Notes under the pieces: generated by a model | Databases searched by the model: none | Seen by the model: only the letters and a program-made list of their open reading frames with translations | What the model was told of the DNA's origin: nothing | Program-made: the position numbers and the translations under genes | Part shown: piece by piece, positions 32,159 to 44,535 of the stretch | How the letters are laid out: the number at the start of each line of letters is the position of its first letter | Numbering within the stretch: position 1 is the stretch's first letter | Source: Trichosporon coremiiforme | Taxonomy: Eukaryota > Basidiomycota > Tremellomycetes > Trichosporonales > Trichosporonaceae | Reading direction: 5' to 3' | Length of the DNA: 64,000 nucleotides | Assembly: GCA_039545355.1 (NCBI GenBank) | Contig: BCJJ01000019.1 | Span: forward strand, 680,076 to 744,075

Positions 32159-35100
32159 CCTACGTGCAGAGTCAGGTAGGTTGGCGGGTTAAGGTGTTGC
32201 GTTTAGTGTGTCTGTGAAAGCGTCAGCAATGCACATCATGCATGCGAGGTCGAGGTCGTCTAACCGACCACCACTGGTGACAGCGGCGACAACACAGCTG
32301 CCAACGCACAGGTAGTGATAAGAGCCGCACAGGCCCTAGAGTGCAGGGAGGTGTTGATAAGGACGGGGTTGCGGGTTGTTGCGGCAGTCGGCGGTGTGTG
32401 AGCTCGTGATCTGGATCCAGCTACTTTCGAGCGAGTGTACAACGGTGATGGAGAGGATACGAGAGCGAGTCAATGGGTATCGCAACGCTGCAGCGATTAG
32501 CGCAGGGAGGGGGATGTGACTTTTCTCGCAGTGAGTGAGCGGGCCTCCGCCCGACTGGTCTAGAGGTCTGAGGCCCCCTATCGGGAAGGAATCTGACGTT
32601 CGGTAGCTGACGCGGCGGCAGCCCACAGCAGAGCCTAGAGCCCACGGCAGACCGCCAGTGACATAGGCCATAGGGCGAGATCGGTACCGTGTATCCATGC
32701 CGCAAGCCGCGCCATGCATCTGCGCCCGAGATGCCCGACGTGCCCGGCGTAGGAGACTGGCGCGCGGCGTGCGCCTCACCGAGAGCAGTGGTAGAGTTAA
32801 GTTAAGCGGACTGACTCTGTCCCCGGCTGTACGGTAAGCACGGCAAGCGTGCGGCTAATTGAGACCGGCGTGTTCTGATTCGCTGGATCCCCTAATGCTG
32901 CACTCTGCTCCCGCCCGCTGCGCGCGACTGATAACGGGCGATCGCAACCTGGCCAATCAGAATTGTACGATCGGAGAGGTGGCGTCGCAAGCTGGGCGTG
33001 CCAGAGAGTCCTGGCCAAATGGGCCCCGTCCTGTTGGCCCCGGGCCATGTTGACTTATCCCAGCTTTTCTGGGCGTTCTATCTCGCTCCGACTTCGGCGT
33101 ACCAGGCTTGGGCCTTGGAGGTGGGCACACCCCAATGCATATGCATGTACAGCGAGTTGCTATGGTGGGGTAAGTCTTAAAGGAGGGAGACATGAGTCCG
33201 GTGTGGCCTTATCTCTCACGAAATTTCTCGCTTGGCGACTGAATGAATGCTAATACGGCCCAAGGCACGTCCAAATCTCACCTCTGGCAATAGCACTAAG
33301 CATGCCCATGCGTCCATGTGTCGGACGGTGGCCGTGGGTATGCGGCAGTAGCGGCAGTGGACCTCGTCTTTACCCGAACACCTGCACCTGCCTCGCTGCA
33401 CCGCGGACAACCGTCCTGCGCTGTCAGCTGAGAGCAATCAACCTGCAGCCGCGGGCCAATCCATACCCGGCTCGCTTCGGCAGTTACCGGTGTCAACAAA
33501 GCAGCTTATCGCCACGTGCTGCTTCCGTCCCGACGACGGCGCCGCCCATCTGAAGCCAACTCCGCAGTGGGCGAGAAGCCCAGGAAGCTTCGGGCGAGTC
33601 GGACGTGTGACAGAGTGGAGGGCGTCGCGGAGGCAGAGCGGGCCACCGTCGTCTGGTGACTCCCGAACCGGCGGCAGCCGGCTGTGGGCCGCCGGCATTG
33701 CGGCATCTTCAGAGGCAGCTGTCGACATGGGGCAGGCCATAGCCGAGTCAACATGGATGTACCCCATGCGATTGTGATCGGGAAGCGAACCTCTGCCAAC
33801 AAGCAGCCCTGCTCCCCAATCTCTGTGGGCTTGAACGTCTCCATGGCGTGGGGAGGCTGCTCCCCTCTTGGCGCTGAATAGTTCACGAGCGCGGGTGAAT
33901 GCTTAAGCTTGACTCAATGTTAGATCGCTTGCTAACATCCGGCCTTGGCGAAGCATACAGCCGAGTTCATGAGCATTCAGTAGTTCGACGCCACGGCGGA
34001 CTGCGTGTCCGCTCAATGCTTTCGGCGTCTGTGCACAAGGCATGCTGGCATCCTTCTGGTTCCGTTCTTCGACGCCCCCCTTGCGCCCTTGGATGCAACC
34101 GATAAGGCAGCCAAGGTCTCAGACGCGATCGTCATGTGCATCAAACGTCACGATGCGGGGCAGTCTGTGTGCCATGTGAAAGATGGGTGTGCTCGTGTGC
34201 GCGTCCGCGTCCGCGTCACCTGCAGCGGGCCCGGCCGGGCTCCCACCCGCCGTAACATCGTGAAGTTGGCCAATATAGTTCGAGCCGGCAACCCACAACA
34301 GAAGGCAGACGACATAAGGCCATCTGTTGTGCCCGGTGATGTCCTTATGTAGAACCGAATACCGAGATGGGGCCTAGCTCTGCGGCTCACGCCTCGCTGA
34401 TGGTTGTGCTCGTCTGCTCGCAGATATGTGTCAGCATCAGATACCCGACAGACGGTGGACGGGCAGATGACGTCTGAGCGAGTCGTGCTATCTCGTCAGT
34501 GATGTATCATTCCAGCTCTTATCGCGAGCAGACTGGTATGACGCAACAATGCGGTTGTCTTCATAAGCAGCTCATGTGGATCATGCTTTCATGGACTACG
34601 TGTGCCAGGCGCTACAGATACCGATACAGATTCGGGTGGCGGGTTAATGTATACAGTCCGAACATCGCGGAGGGGCCAAACCTCACGGAGAGCGCGGAGT
34701 AGACCCGCAGCGGGTCGTATGCGCGGAACGGGGAGTAGCGGCGCAGAGTTGTCTGTCGCGCAATGAGACATGAAGTCACTGCAGCAGCCGAGACATCATG
34801 TAGAGCTTCATAGTCCGTACAGAGACGGCAGCGATTGAGCTGCAGGTCTCACCAGCAGCGCACATTATTGAGCGACTACTCGTCCCGAAACCACAGCCCA
34901 GCCTTTGAATTCGCCCCGGACCCGAGGACTGTCCTTGGATTCGAGGATTGGCGTCAAGCACGGTACGGGACCAAATCTCAAGGACACCTGTGCATTACAC
35001 CGTGGGAGACATCCTGTGGCCAGATCACCGTGGGCAGCCGTATCCACGGAGCGTCAATCACGTGACAACCGTCTCCCTCTTAACTCTTCCACCCTTAGCA

Positions 35101-37266
35101 CCCTAGGGCGCGTCGGCGCGTCGCGTTTCATTCATTCGATTGCGAGATTGCGAGGGCGCACCACGCGTCCTCAGACCCGTAACAATTGCCCCTGTCCCTT
35201 GCCTTGTAGCACACGAGTTGGAGCGATTCCAGCTGAACTTTCTCCACTTTCGGGGACACTGCAGAATATTAAAGCACAGCGCACTCGGACAGGTGAGGAG
35301 ATGAAATCTGGCTTAAGAGTCGGTCTGCGCCTCCGCGGACGCCTCTCGGGAACTCGACGCCCTCTCCGTACCTCTGTCTCACCCGTCGTTGAGATAGGGA
35401 ACGGAGATCGGAGGAGCTCAGGACATGGATATCGAGACTCTCGGGGTGACATGCAAGGGCGTCGGGGTGACGGAGGGTGACAGACAGCACAACGGCGCCG
35501 CACAGAGCACATAGTCCAGCGAATGCACGCTGCGGGGAGACGGCGCTACGGAACTGTTCCCCTGCATTCCGGCCCTTGACCCGGCGCACCCGGCATCCTC
35601 TTCCCTGCCCTGTGCCGTGCGTCCACTGGCCGTCCCGTGCTGCCGTCGCATGTGTCGTGCACCTCGGCGCGGCGTACGGTACATCGTCGGACGGCGCGAG
35701 CTGGCCATGGCCGGGGCTCTCGTAAACGTACGTATGCACAATGTTCTGGAGGTCATCGGACGGCCCTCCCCTCCCTTCTGTCGAGCGGCGGGCGTGCCTG
35801 CTGCCTTAGTCGGCCGGTCGCCACCTACTGTAGCCAGGTCTGCAGCCAGGTCTGCGTACGCAGAGGACCGAACGGACGAGACGACTGTACCCACGCTGGC
35901 TGACACATGAGACGAGCTCTGCGAGCCCACGACTGCCTCTTCGGGGAAGCAGGTGCTGACGCTGACGCACGAACACAGGTGCATAGTGCCACTTAGAGTG
36001 TCTCACCTGCCCGATCGTATGCTACCAGTTATTCACGGGCTGGTAGGCCTGGTGCTGCCCTGCACCAGCGGTCCAGCAGCCCAGCGGGGTCAGGTCCACG
36101 GCCGCGTTTGCCACCGACCTGTACATGCCCGCTGGCCGTCTGCACCGCCATCACAAACAACGCCCAACGCGCGCACGATGAAGAGCGGTAGCTTCAAAGC
36201 CTGTGCAACGGTGTCTACGGATGAACGGAGAGTGTATGGATTGAGTTGTCGCGAAGCTTAATAAAGCTCGACTGGCCATGCAATTGTTGTCTCAAGTGTC
36301 CAAAGGCTGCTAGGCGTGAAAAAATCGAATTGCGGCGGCGCCAAAGCCCTTCAGAGCCCTTGAGCCAGGGCAGGGGCTGCCGGTGTCCAGACGCACATGA
36401 TGATGCAGGCCCTAAGCCGTAATCGTCTCACACAGTACACGGCACACGGCACACGATGCATTACAAGATTGTTTACAAGACGTGGAACGAAAGAATGACA
36501 TACGTAAATGCAGATCAGTGGCATTCCCGCTGTTAATTTATCACTTAGACCGCCTTGGCAGCAGCGCAGGACGGCAGGGAGCAGTCCCGAGTAGCGTCCT
36601 TGCATGAATCGTTTGAACGGCACGGCGGGCGGCTCAACGGCATGGCGGCACCGAGCATTAGGAAAAGGACAAGGCGCATAGAATAGTCACCCACCCAGGT
36701 CATCCCCGGACACCCACCGTACGGCTGGGTCCACCGTACAACCAGTCGAGCCAACCTAGCCAAGGTACCGTGCCCAGGGACGACGGTCTGTACAGTGAGC
36801 CATTCGTCCCGTCCCTCATAACTCTTCCACTCAAAGCTATCCAGACATACGCCTGTCTTTGCCTAATCACCACAGCAACCACCTTCCTTCCTTCACTCTC
36901 CATCTCACCACCACTTGAACACCACCCTCTAATCACCCATCACGACCACGTAACGACCCCGGCACCGTCCACCATCCACCATCCACCACTCGCCCCAGCC
37001 CTGCACACGCACACGCCTCGCCCGCTCCACCGGCACTCACCACCGCGACAGGGCCCTTCAGAAAACAAAACTCGATCCCTTCACCACCTTTCCCCTTCCC
37101 TGCGACGCTCAAGCCGTACCTTCCTCCGGTCCTCTCAGAGTTATTCGCCCTCCCATCCACCTTTTCTCTCTCCAACGACCACGCCCACCATATCGCCGCC
37201 GCCATCGACGCTCCCCATCGGCGACCTCAGCGACTCCCGGGCTACGCGTAGTGCTCGTGTCGGGTC
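32159..37266. other. 5.1-kb gene-poor region
   Basis: The first few hundred bases are the GLT1 5' flank, including a probable 3' splice site (CTGACTCTGCACGTAG) immediately before the GLT1 ATG, so a 5'-UTR intron is likely. The last ~450 bases (36800-37266) are a C/T-rich leader for the downstream hydrolase gene. In between I find no family-like protein segment, tRNA, 5S rRNA or transposon hallmark. Small internal duplications exist (gccaggtctgca twice near 35832; cggcacac twice near 36441). It may hold noncoding RNA genes or decayed sequence that I cannot identify by eye. Confidence 0.4.
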
Positions 37267-40083
37267 ATGAGTAAGCCAGCGGGGCCGCGCAAACAAAAAC
37301 GCGTCGCCCTTACGACCCCACCGGCCACACCGCTAATGCCTAAACCCCTGGACGCCGTGCCCGGGCCTTCCTCGTCCCTCGCAAGGGCAGGCTCGAGCGC
37401 GAGCGTCACTGCTCCTACGGCTACGGCAGCTGCCAGCGTAAGCATGGCAAGCATGCCCGTCGCCAGTGGAAGCGGGAACCCCGCGTCTGGAAGTTGTTAT
37501 GTCAGAGTAGACTCACCACAACCCATGTCGCCCCCGGCGGAATCCGCGAGCGTCGTGAGCGTGGCAAGCGCCAGGAGCGCGTACAGCAGCGCTGGCAGCG
37601 CGGGCAGCACCATCCCCAGCATCCCGAGCAGCAGCAGCACGAGTGAGCTCCCCGCCGCGCTCTCGGCCGCCGAGATGGATTCGCACCTCGCCGCATTCCA
37701 ACTTGGCCCGCCCGGCGCGCAGCGCAAGCCGACGAGACGGGTACGCAGCATCGAGCGGACATGGCAATGGGTCAAGTCCCGCTCCTCGGTCTACGGCGGA
37801 ATAGAAGGCTACGACCAGGAGGAGTTTGCCAACGCCATCGCCGGCCCATCACGCCCCAACACGGTCGCTACCCCCATCACACCTCCTGCGTCGTACTCGC
37901 CGACGGAACCGCGGCGACAGAGCGCCGATGTCGACCCAGAAGAACGACGACGAAGACGGCAGGGGCTCACTCCCGAGTCTGGTCTGCGACCACCACCGCA
38001 CCCCCGCCCAGCATCACGATCTTTTACCTACCCAGCATCCCCTCTGACGCCAATGGGGAGCCCCCCTAAGCATGGAACACCGTTCCCGGTCATGTCCACA
38101 TCGACGACCCAGACGAGTCTCGCGACAAGCCTGGGACACGGCCACAACTCGTCGACACCTTCCCCGACGAAGCGGTCAGACAGCAGTGTCTCACCGAAAC
38201 GGGCTCGACCCCGGCCGATCTTTCCTGGCTCGATGGAGCCGCCCCCTTCTTCTCACCTGTCGAGGTCACCGTCACATCCGCCGACGTCTCACGTGCCGTT
38301 AGCGACTTCGCCGACTTCTTCAGCTGGCAACCACAAGACGCAGATCGAGTCGATTTCTGACATTGTGCGAAGACATTCGGCGGCCATGGCAATGGCGCAA
38401 GAAGCAGCCGTCGACCGGGCGCGAAGCGAAATGACTGCTTCCAAATCCAAGCCTCTCCCGAAGAGTCCGACCAAGAACCCGTCCACCCTCCAGCTTCCCG
38501 GCTCGCCTCTCAATGGACTCACCGGCAGTGAGCAGCAGCTGGGTCACCCGTCGGAACGCATTGAGAGCCCGGAACGACCAGACCGACCGGGACGACTGCC
38601 GCGGCCAAGCAAACCGGAGCGGAAAGGAAGCGACGGGGGCGAGCGTGTGCGCGATCGTGATCGACCAATTTTGCGTGACCGGCCACTGGAGCGCGCTAAG
38701 AGCGCCTCGCCGCTGCCGACGCCGCCGCCGAAGACGAACCACCGGCGGGAACCGAGCGCATGGTCAACGAACTCACTGAGCAGCAGCGACAACGACAGCG
38801 TCGTACGCGACTTCCGGTTGGCGCAAGCGGCTTACGACCAACTGTCGGGTGGCCAGGCTCTGCGGCCGGTCTCGGAGCACAGCACGAAGAAGGGCGCGCA
38901 GCCGAGTGCTCAGTTCCCGAAGGCGCTGTCGCCTCTGCCTAAGGACGCGGAGTTGCAGCGAACACGGAGTGCGGTATCGCTGACTGGAGCTAGGAGCTCT
39001 GGCTCATCGCCGCAACCGGATGACGACGCACTGATGGCGATGTACCTGCGATCGCCGCAGCTGAACAAGATTCTCGCCCTGCCCCGGCCGTTCCCGGGCC
39101 GACCACTGCAAGTGTCGCTCGCGGATCTGGGCAAACCGGACGGAAAACCTGTCGTCGTGTTCCTCGGTTTAGGCTGCGTGCGCTACCTGATCGCGCTTTA
39201 CGACGACCTGGCGCGCGCCTTCGGTCTGCGATTAATCTGCATCGACCGCTGGGGTCTCGGCAAGACGGATCAGGTGCCGCAGAACCAGCGCGGACCGCTC
39301 GACTGGGCTGATGTCGTGCGCCGCGTGCTCGACCAGCTTGGCGTGGACAAATTCCAGATCGTCGCGCACAGCGCTGGTGCACCATACGCCATGGCGACAG
39401 TTCTCAGGCTCGGCGACCGTGTTGTTGGTCGCCCGCACCTGCTCGCGCCTTGGGTCGGCGGCGACGTTGAGGGTTACAAGTGGCTCAAATGGGTGCCGAA
39501 CGGCGTGATCAAAAGCGCGATCGCTGCCGAGTGGCGCCTCGAGTCGTACTTCCTCGGCAAGGCGCCGTCGCTGAAGGCATTGAACAAGGCGGGCATCCCG
39601 ACCTCGCCCTCGCTTGACGGGGAGAGCATGCGATCCCTGTCCCCCGCCTCGTCGCCCGTCAATTCGTCGCCGATCTACAACAACTTTGCCTCGCTTCCGC
39701 TTTCGACCTCGTCCGTGCACGTCTCCGCCAACATGTCCGAAGATTCGCTTCTTGTTACGAGCAGCCCCTCCTTCCTAACTGCGTTAATGCAGGCGTCGCA
39801 CGCCGAGTCGCTTTCCGGTACGACTGCCGACCTGCTCTCCGTCATTCTGGGAAGGGACTGCAAACCGTGGGGCTTCAGCTTCACGGACGTGAAGCGCGCG
39901 TGCAAGATTTTCTGGGGCACGATGGACGACAAGGTGTCCGAGAAGAGCATGCGCTGGATGGAGCGCAGCATGGACGCTGAACTCGTGACTCTTAGGGACG
40001 AGGGACACAACCTCATGTCCTCGCGCGGGGTCATGTACGACGTGCTCGACAGTCTGGCGAATGACGGGACGGTCGGACGATAG
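37267..40083 (+). CDS. alpha/beta-hydrolase with long Ser/Pro-rich N-terminal region
   Basis: A single-exon gene of 938 residues, ATG at 37267. Residues 1-~590 are disordered and rich in Ser, Pro, Arg and Thr, with low-complexity runs (AGSAGSTIPSIPSSSSTSEL). The hydrolase core runs from ~600: KPVVVFLGLGCVRYLIALYD, LRLICIDRWGLGKTD, LGVDKFQIVAHSAGAPYAM (nucleophile Ser at ~702 in HSAGAP), and near the C-terminus a plausible acid in FWGTMDDKVSE and His in LRDEGHNLM. A Ser-rich insertion (~770-850) interrupts the cap region. The catalytic triad therefore appears complete. Substrate unknown; similar long-tailed hydrolases are widespread in basidiomycetes as uncharacterised proteins. No signal peptide. 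The 5' leader is C/T-rich. Confidence 0.85.
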   Translation: MSKPAGPRKQKRVALTTPPATPLMPKPLDAVPGPSSSLARAGSSASVTAPTATAAASVSMASMPVASGSGNPASGSCYVRVDSPQPMSPPAESASVVSVASARSAYSSAGSAGSTIPSIPSSSSTSELPAALSAAEMDSHLAAFQLGPPGAQRKPTRRVRSIERTWQWVKSRSSVYGGIEGYDQEEFANAIAGPSRPNTVATPITPPASYSPTEPRRQSADVDPEERRRRRQGLTPESGLRPPPHPRPASRSFTYPASPLTPMGSPPKHGTPFPVMSTSTTQTSLATSLGHGHNSSTPSPTKRSDSSVSPKRARPRPIFPGSMEPPPSSHLSRSPSHPPTSHVPLATSPTSSAGNHKTQIESISDIVRRHSAAMAMAQEAAVDRARSEMTASKSKPLPKSPTKNPSTLQLPGSPLNGLTGSEQQLGHPSERIESPERPDRPGRLPRPSKPERKGSDGGERVRDRDRPILRDRPLERAKSASPLPTPPPKTNHRREPSAWSTNSLSSSDNDSVVRDFRLAQAAYDQLSGGQALRPVSEHSTKKGAQPSAQFPKALSPLPKDAELQRTRSAVSLTGARSSGSSPQPDDDALMAMYLRSPQLNKILALPRPFPGRPLQVSLADLGKPDGKPVVVFLGLGCVRYLIALYDDLARAFGLRLICIDRWGLGKTDQVPQNQRGPLDWADVVRRVLDQLGVDKFQIVAHSAGAPYAMATVLRLGDRVVGRPHLLAPWVGGDVEGYKWLKWVPNGVIKSAIAAEWRLESYFLGKAPSLKALNKAGIPTSPSLDGESMRSLSPASSPVNSSPIYNNFASLPLSTSSVHVSANMSEDSLLVTSSPSFLTALMQASHAESLSGTTADLLSVILGRDCKPWGFSFTDVKRACKIFWGTMDDKVSEKSMRWMERSMDAELVTLRDEGHNLMSSRGVMYDVLDSLANDGTVGR

Positions 40084-40902
40084 GCCGAGGCGAAGTCGAT
40101 GCCGGCGCGTCCGTTCCCGCATCAACTGCCATCCACTGAAACAGCGCCGGATGACAGGACCCAGCGCCGGGCGTCGCTCCGCTGCATCTCAGTATCAGCA
40201 ACTAGCTGGGCCAGCTAATCCAAACAGTAGTATAATCTAACCTATCATCCCACAAACCAACAGCCTTTAATCCGTGCTAAACCGTTTTGCACACTCACTC
40301 ACTACTACACCTCCACATACCATCTATCTATCTGCGTAAACTACGCACCTGTCGCTTCTTTTGGATCTTGGATCTCCATTGCGGACATGTATTTTCCTTT
40401 GTCACGAAAGTGCTGCATGCGTTCTCCGTTCTATGCCTTTGTAACTGCCTGCAATTCCTTTGGCTCGGGTCATTGGCCCGGCCGCAGTGTCACTGCGCAC
40501 TGGGCGTCGTGTGATGTCACTGTTTCACTGCGGTATCACTGTCTCACTTCCGTCGAGACATGCTCCCACGATCAAATGCTCGGGCCCGAAAGGTCCGTAG
40601 GCGAGAAGGAGAACGCGAAAGGGGGCCAATGTGGTATCTCATGGGATCGAAAATCAAGTCCAAGATAGAAGAAAAACTAATAGGTAATGGTATAAATGCG
40701 TAATGTAGAACAAGATTTATCGACTGCGCTGCGTGTCTGTACACCACTGCGTCTACAATGTCCGTGCTACTTCGCTCCTTCTGCGCCTCTGCCCCTCCGC
40801 GGGCTACAATGCCGCACGTCGGCTCGCCCCCCACCTTGTACTCGAGCGATCCAACGCGGTCTTGTTCGCTGAATCTGGATATGAGCCTCTCCCCCCGCTC
40901 AC
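40084..40902. other. convergent intergenic region
   Basis: This 819-bp stretch lies between two convergent genes (hydrolase, plus; PalI/Rim9, minus) and should hold both 3' untranslated regions. I see no coding or RNA gene and only short A/T-rich patches such as tagtataatctaacc (40229). Confidence 0.45.
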
Positions 40903-42872
40903 TTAGAACGGCCTCTTCTGGTCACTCGGATAAATGTGTGCCTGGTGCGTGATCTGACCATAACTCGGCGGCCGGCCCGTGTCCGCCGTGTACTCCGAGT
41001 CCCTGCTGAATTCAGTCTGGGGGTACTCGGACACTGGGCTCGTGGTCCGATTCGCGACGAAGAACTGGCCCGACGGCTGCGGCTGGGGTACCTTCATCGT
41101 TCCCCCTGACGTGCCGCTGCCCTCTTTCCGGTGGCTGTGGGAGGACGTTTGCGGCGCAGGCGGCACAGACGGCGTCGGCGCGTACACCGTGGATGTCGGC
41201 TGCGTGTACTGCGTGTACTGGGACTCGAGAGACTGGTGCTGTGCTGCCCGCTGAGCTGCCGATTTGGCTGGTACGGGCGGCGCAGGGGGGGTGCGGTATC
41301 GCGGGTCAGAGGGCGAGGTTGCCGCTCGCCCAATCGCCTCATAGTCGTCTCCGTAGTCGTATGCCGTCTCTGCCGGTTGCACCCGAGCGGAAGGGTCGTG
41401 GTAGTTGTCCGAGGAGTGGAAGGAGGTACGGTTGCCGCGCTCCTGTCCGTGTCCGTTCGAGGGCGCGAGACGGTTGCGCGTTCCAGCTATGGCGACGGCA
41501 TCGGTAGCTGCGGCAGCAGCTCCGGCGCCAGCGGCACCCGCAGCAGCGTAGTAGTTGTTGTGCGCCTGGTCATACGCGTGTCCGTAACCCTGAGGCGTGT
41601 TGTCGTAGTTGTACGCCGCGTTGCCGCTGCCGTTGTAAGCGTAGGGGTCGTTGTAGGTTTCTGATGTCAGCTGTGATCGAAGCCGGGACAACTCACGCTC
41701 GTAGCCGGCCCGGTTGTAGTTGTCCGTCGAGTACTGCTGCGTCTGAGGCACCTGGTATGCCGCGTAGCCCTCGTACCTGTTGGGAACCTCGGCGCCGGCG
41801 CCACCAGCACCGACACCAGCCGCACCCGCCGCAGTGAACGTAGAACCGACAGAGGGCTGGCGCTGCACATTGCCAGTGCGACGGCCGTAGCCGACACCGA
41901 CGCCCTGGATACCGTGCCCGTCGTGGGGTAGGGCGGGCACAGTATTGCCCGATTCGTCGTAGTAGTACTTGTCGTCGACGTCAGACGTGAGGGGCTGGCG
42001 CTCAAACGTCGCAAAGTTCGGAAGATCCTGCTCATGTTGGCGGAGCTTGTCGTCGCGGATAGCCTGCATACGGAGCGCCTCGTCACGCCTGTAGGCGGCC
42101 TCCTCCTCCTGGCGCTCGCGGCGAGTACGGCGACGGGTGCCACCGCGGTCACCAGAGTCCCAGCAGCAGGCACGACCCATACCGTAGGCGCAGCCGGCGA
42201 AACAGCAGCAGAGCCAGGCGGCAAGAGTCATCCAGACTGCGGCACCAATGTCAGCCGAGGCTCCCTTGACAGCGTTGATGCGCGCCCTCGCGATGTAGAA
42301 GATCGCAACGTCAAAGATGAAGACGATGAGGGCGAGACCACCAGCGATACCGGCGAGACAGGTGGGGAAGCACATCATGACGCATCCCGGAATGAGCTCC
42401 ATAAGCCCAGTCAGGAGCGCCAGAACAGCGAATCCGAGCGAAATAATGTGGATGATGAGGACATAGGTCAGATACTTGGACACCGCTGTCGGGATGTTGA
42501 ACGGTGCGTTCTGCAGGTTGAGCACCTTGTTCAGGTCTGAGGAAGGTCAGCAGAGATGCAAGACATGACATTCGGTCAGCCATTGCATGAACTGCGGCTG
42601 ACGCCATTCAATGTTTCGGGGTGGAATATGTTTGTGTTCCCAGGCAGATGTGACGTACCGAACTCGTATCCGACCTGCGGGCCCTGGCAAGTAGTCTTGC
42701 CGCCAGAGTCGAGGCAGTATCCGAGGGTGCCGAGCTTCAGGTCATAGTCCTCGAATTTGGCGTCGAGGAAATAGATCTGCTTCAGTAGCGGCGTGTTGAA
42801 GGAAACGAGAGCGAGAAGCACGACCGCGGCGATGATCAGCAACAGACCGGGAATGACTGAGCGCGCGCCCAT
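40903..42872 (-). CDS. RIM9: PalI/Rim9-family four-span membrane protein
   Basis: Member of the SUR7/PalI family; Rim9/PalI works with Rim21 in plasma-membrane sensing of alkaline pH. Two exons (42872-42659, 42536-40903) give 615 residues. Four membrane segments are visible in the first ~210 residues: SVIPGLLLIIAAVVLLALVS, YVLIIHIISLGFAVLALL, LAGIAGGLALIVFIFDVAIF and VWMTLAAWLCCCFAGCAYGM. The first extracellular loop has the family pattern LGTLGYCLDSG...CQGPQVGYEF (like GLxGYC). A Cys-rich juxtamembrane CCCFAGCAYGMGRACC may be palmitoylated. The long cytosolic tail is Tyr/Gln/Gly/Pro-rich and disordered, with many YN and YD pairs. In fungi such tails are common in PalI. The precise Rim9 orthology is likely but not proven, since SUR7-like paralogues share the topology. 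Confidence 0.85.
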
Positions 42873-44535
42873 GTTGATCGGCGAGATCTGTGGGCTGAGA
42901 GTGGCGTCGAGCCCCGAGTCGGTGGGGGGAACGAAGGCAAAGAGAGCGCGAGTGCGGGCGGATTCTTCGAACGGAGCAAGGAAAGTGTCGAGAGTGTGTG
43001 TTGGTAGATGTGGTTATGAGGTGGAGAGGTCCGAGAACTGGAACCAGAGCAAGCTAAACAACAACAGCCGGTTCAAACGTCTAAGGGACTGTCTGGGGGT
43101 GCGGGGTAGGCCGTAGAGGGGTCGGTTGTCGCGGTGTGGAGGACGCGGACGGTAACCGAGTGGATGGGGACAGGTAACGGCGAGGTGTTCTGGATCGGTG
43201 ATGAAGAGATAGGAGACGATGCCAAGATGGAGAGGGGTTGTTGCTCGAGGAAGGCAGGTTGGCAGGAGCGTCTAGGTGGGGTTGCAGGTAGGTTGTAGGT
43301 TGGTTGGGCGCTTGGACATAGGATTCAGGACTTGTGCGGGCCCTGTTACCCTCGGAAGGCTGTGTGTGCCTCATGAGCTCGTCCTGCCATGTCCATGTCC
43401 TGACCACCGTCTGTCTCACTCTGCCCCCGTCCGGCGTCGTGCCCTTGCGTCTGCTGCCTCCATCGCTGTTTTTGCCACCGCCACTCGTCCACTCGTCTCT
43501 GCTAACCACGCCACGCTGCACAGCTCTTCCAGCACCAGACACGAAAGCGTCGCCGAGCTCCGTCGACGTCACTGTACCATGACTCGCACACAACAGTCTC
43601 GGAACTGCTGATCTGCGCCTGCATACGGCGACTAAGGCTCCCAACTCTCGTAACTCGGGACGGTCTTTTTCCGCTCCACACTTGTCTCGCTGGTTTGGTC
43701 TACTGGCCCTGCTGCGTTCAGGTCGACTGAGTTTGGGGCCCTGCTGTCCTCGTTGCCTGGCCTGATGCACAGTCGAGACATGAAACTTTGTGCCAAGAAT
43801 ACAGTGTGCTGGGCTCGCTGGGCTCGTTGGGCTGTGGAAGGTTGGGAGGATTGATGCATGTGATTTTGGAGGAGATGAGATGAGATGCAAGGGGGGTCGC
43901 CGCTAGCGCTAGCCTGTCACCTGCAAAGTGCCAACACGCTGAATGGAGCAACCTCAGTCTGGATCTCTGCTCGCCCCCAGGCTCTTGACGTGACTTTATG
44001 AGGTTGCGAGGGTGAGGGCCAGGTGTCACACCAAGTCAGACGCGCACAAGGGCGAAGAACCGGCAACCGGCCCTCCCCTCCGCATTCACCCTCACCTGAA
44101 ACCCTACCTTCCCATCGAGCTCAGGTTTCAGCGCCGACATGAAATTGACGGACATGCGCGCGTTCTCCATTGATCTGATCTCCCGATCGCCAGGTCAGAA
44201 TTCCCACGGCTGCCTCGTTCGCTTCTCATCCCACGCCCGCCGATTCCCTAGCCAGTCGCCAGTCCAGGCACAACAGCGGCCAAAGACACACTGCACTGGC
44301 GACCGAACAACAGCAAGCATCCCGTCTGATCTTCTCCCACCCCCTACCTGCTACTGCTCCAAGTTTCCTCTCACTCACTCTCCCCTCCACTTCCCCTCCT
44401 GTCCCCCTCGCCCCTCTCCCCCATCTCTCGCACCTGCGCCTGACGGAATTCCGTTTCTTCCACACAAATACCCATCGCGCCCAAATACTCCCTCAGCACA
44501 GCTTCTTCGACCAACGTCGTCTCTCGACTCTCACC
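42873..44535. promoter_or_regulatory. divergent intergenic region (PalI/Rim9 and membrane protein)
   Basis: This 1.66-kb region holds the 5' sequences of two divergent genes. A long minus-strand open frame at 43081-43890 is composed mainly of simple Ser/Pro/Arg/Thr sequence and has no family resemblance; I treat it as leader sequence. A C/T-rich block at 44330-44535 precedes the plus-strand gene. No RNA gene recognised. Confidence 0.45.

Noticed and set aside
32159..37266. Mobile element in the gene-poor region
   Set aside because: I found no terminal repeats, target-site duplication or transposase/reverse transcriptase motifs on either strand.
43081..43890. 269-residue minus-strand open frame upstream of the PalI/Rim9 gene
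   Set aside because: Simple Ser/Pro/Arg/Thr sequence in a C/T-biased 5' region with no domain and no conserved segment; likely leader DNA.
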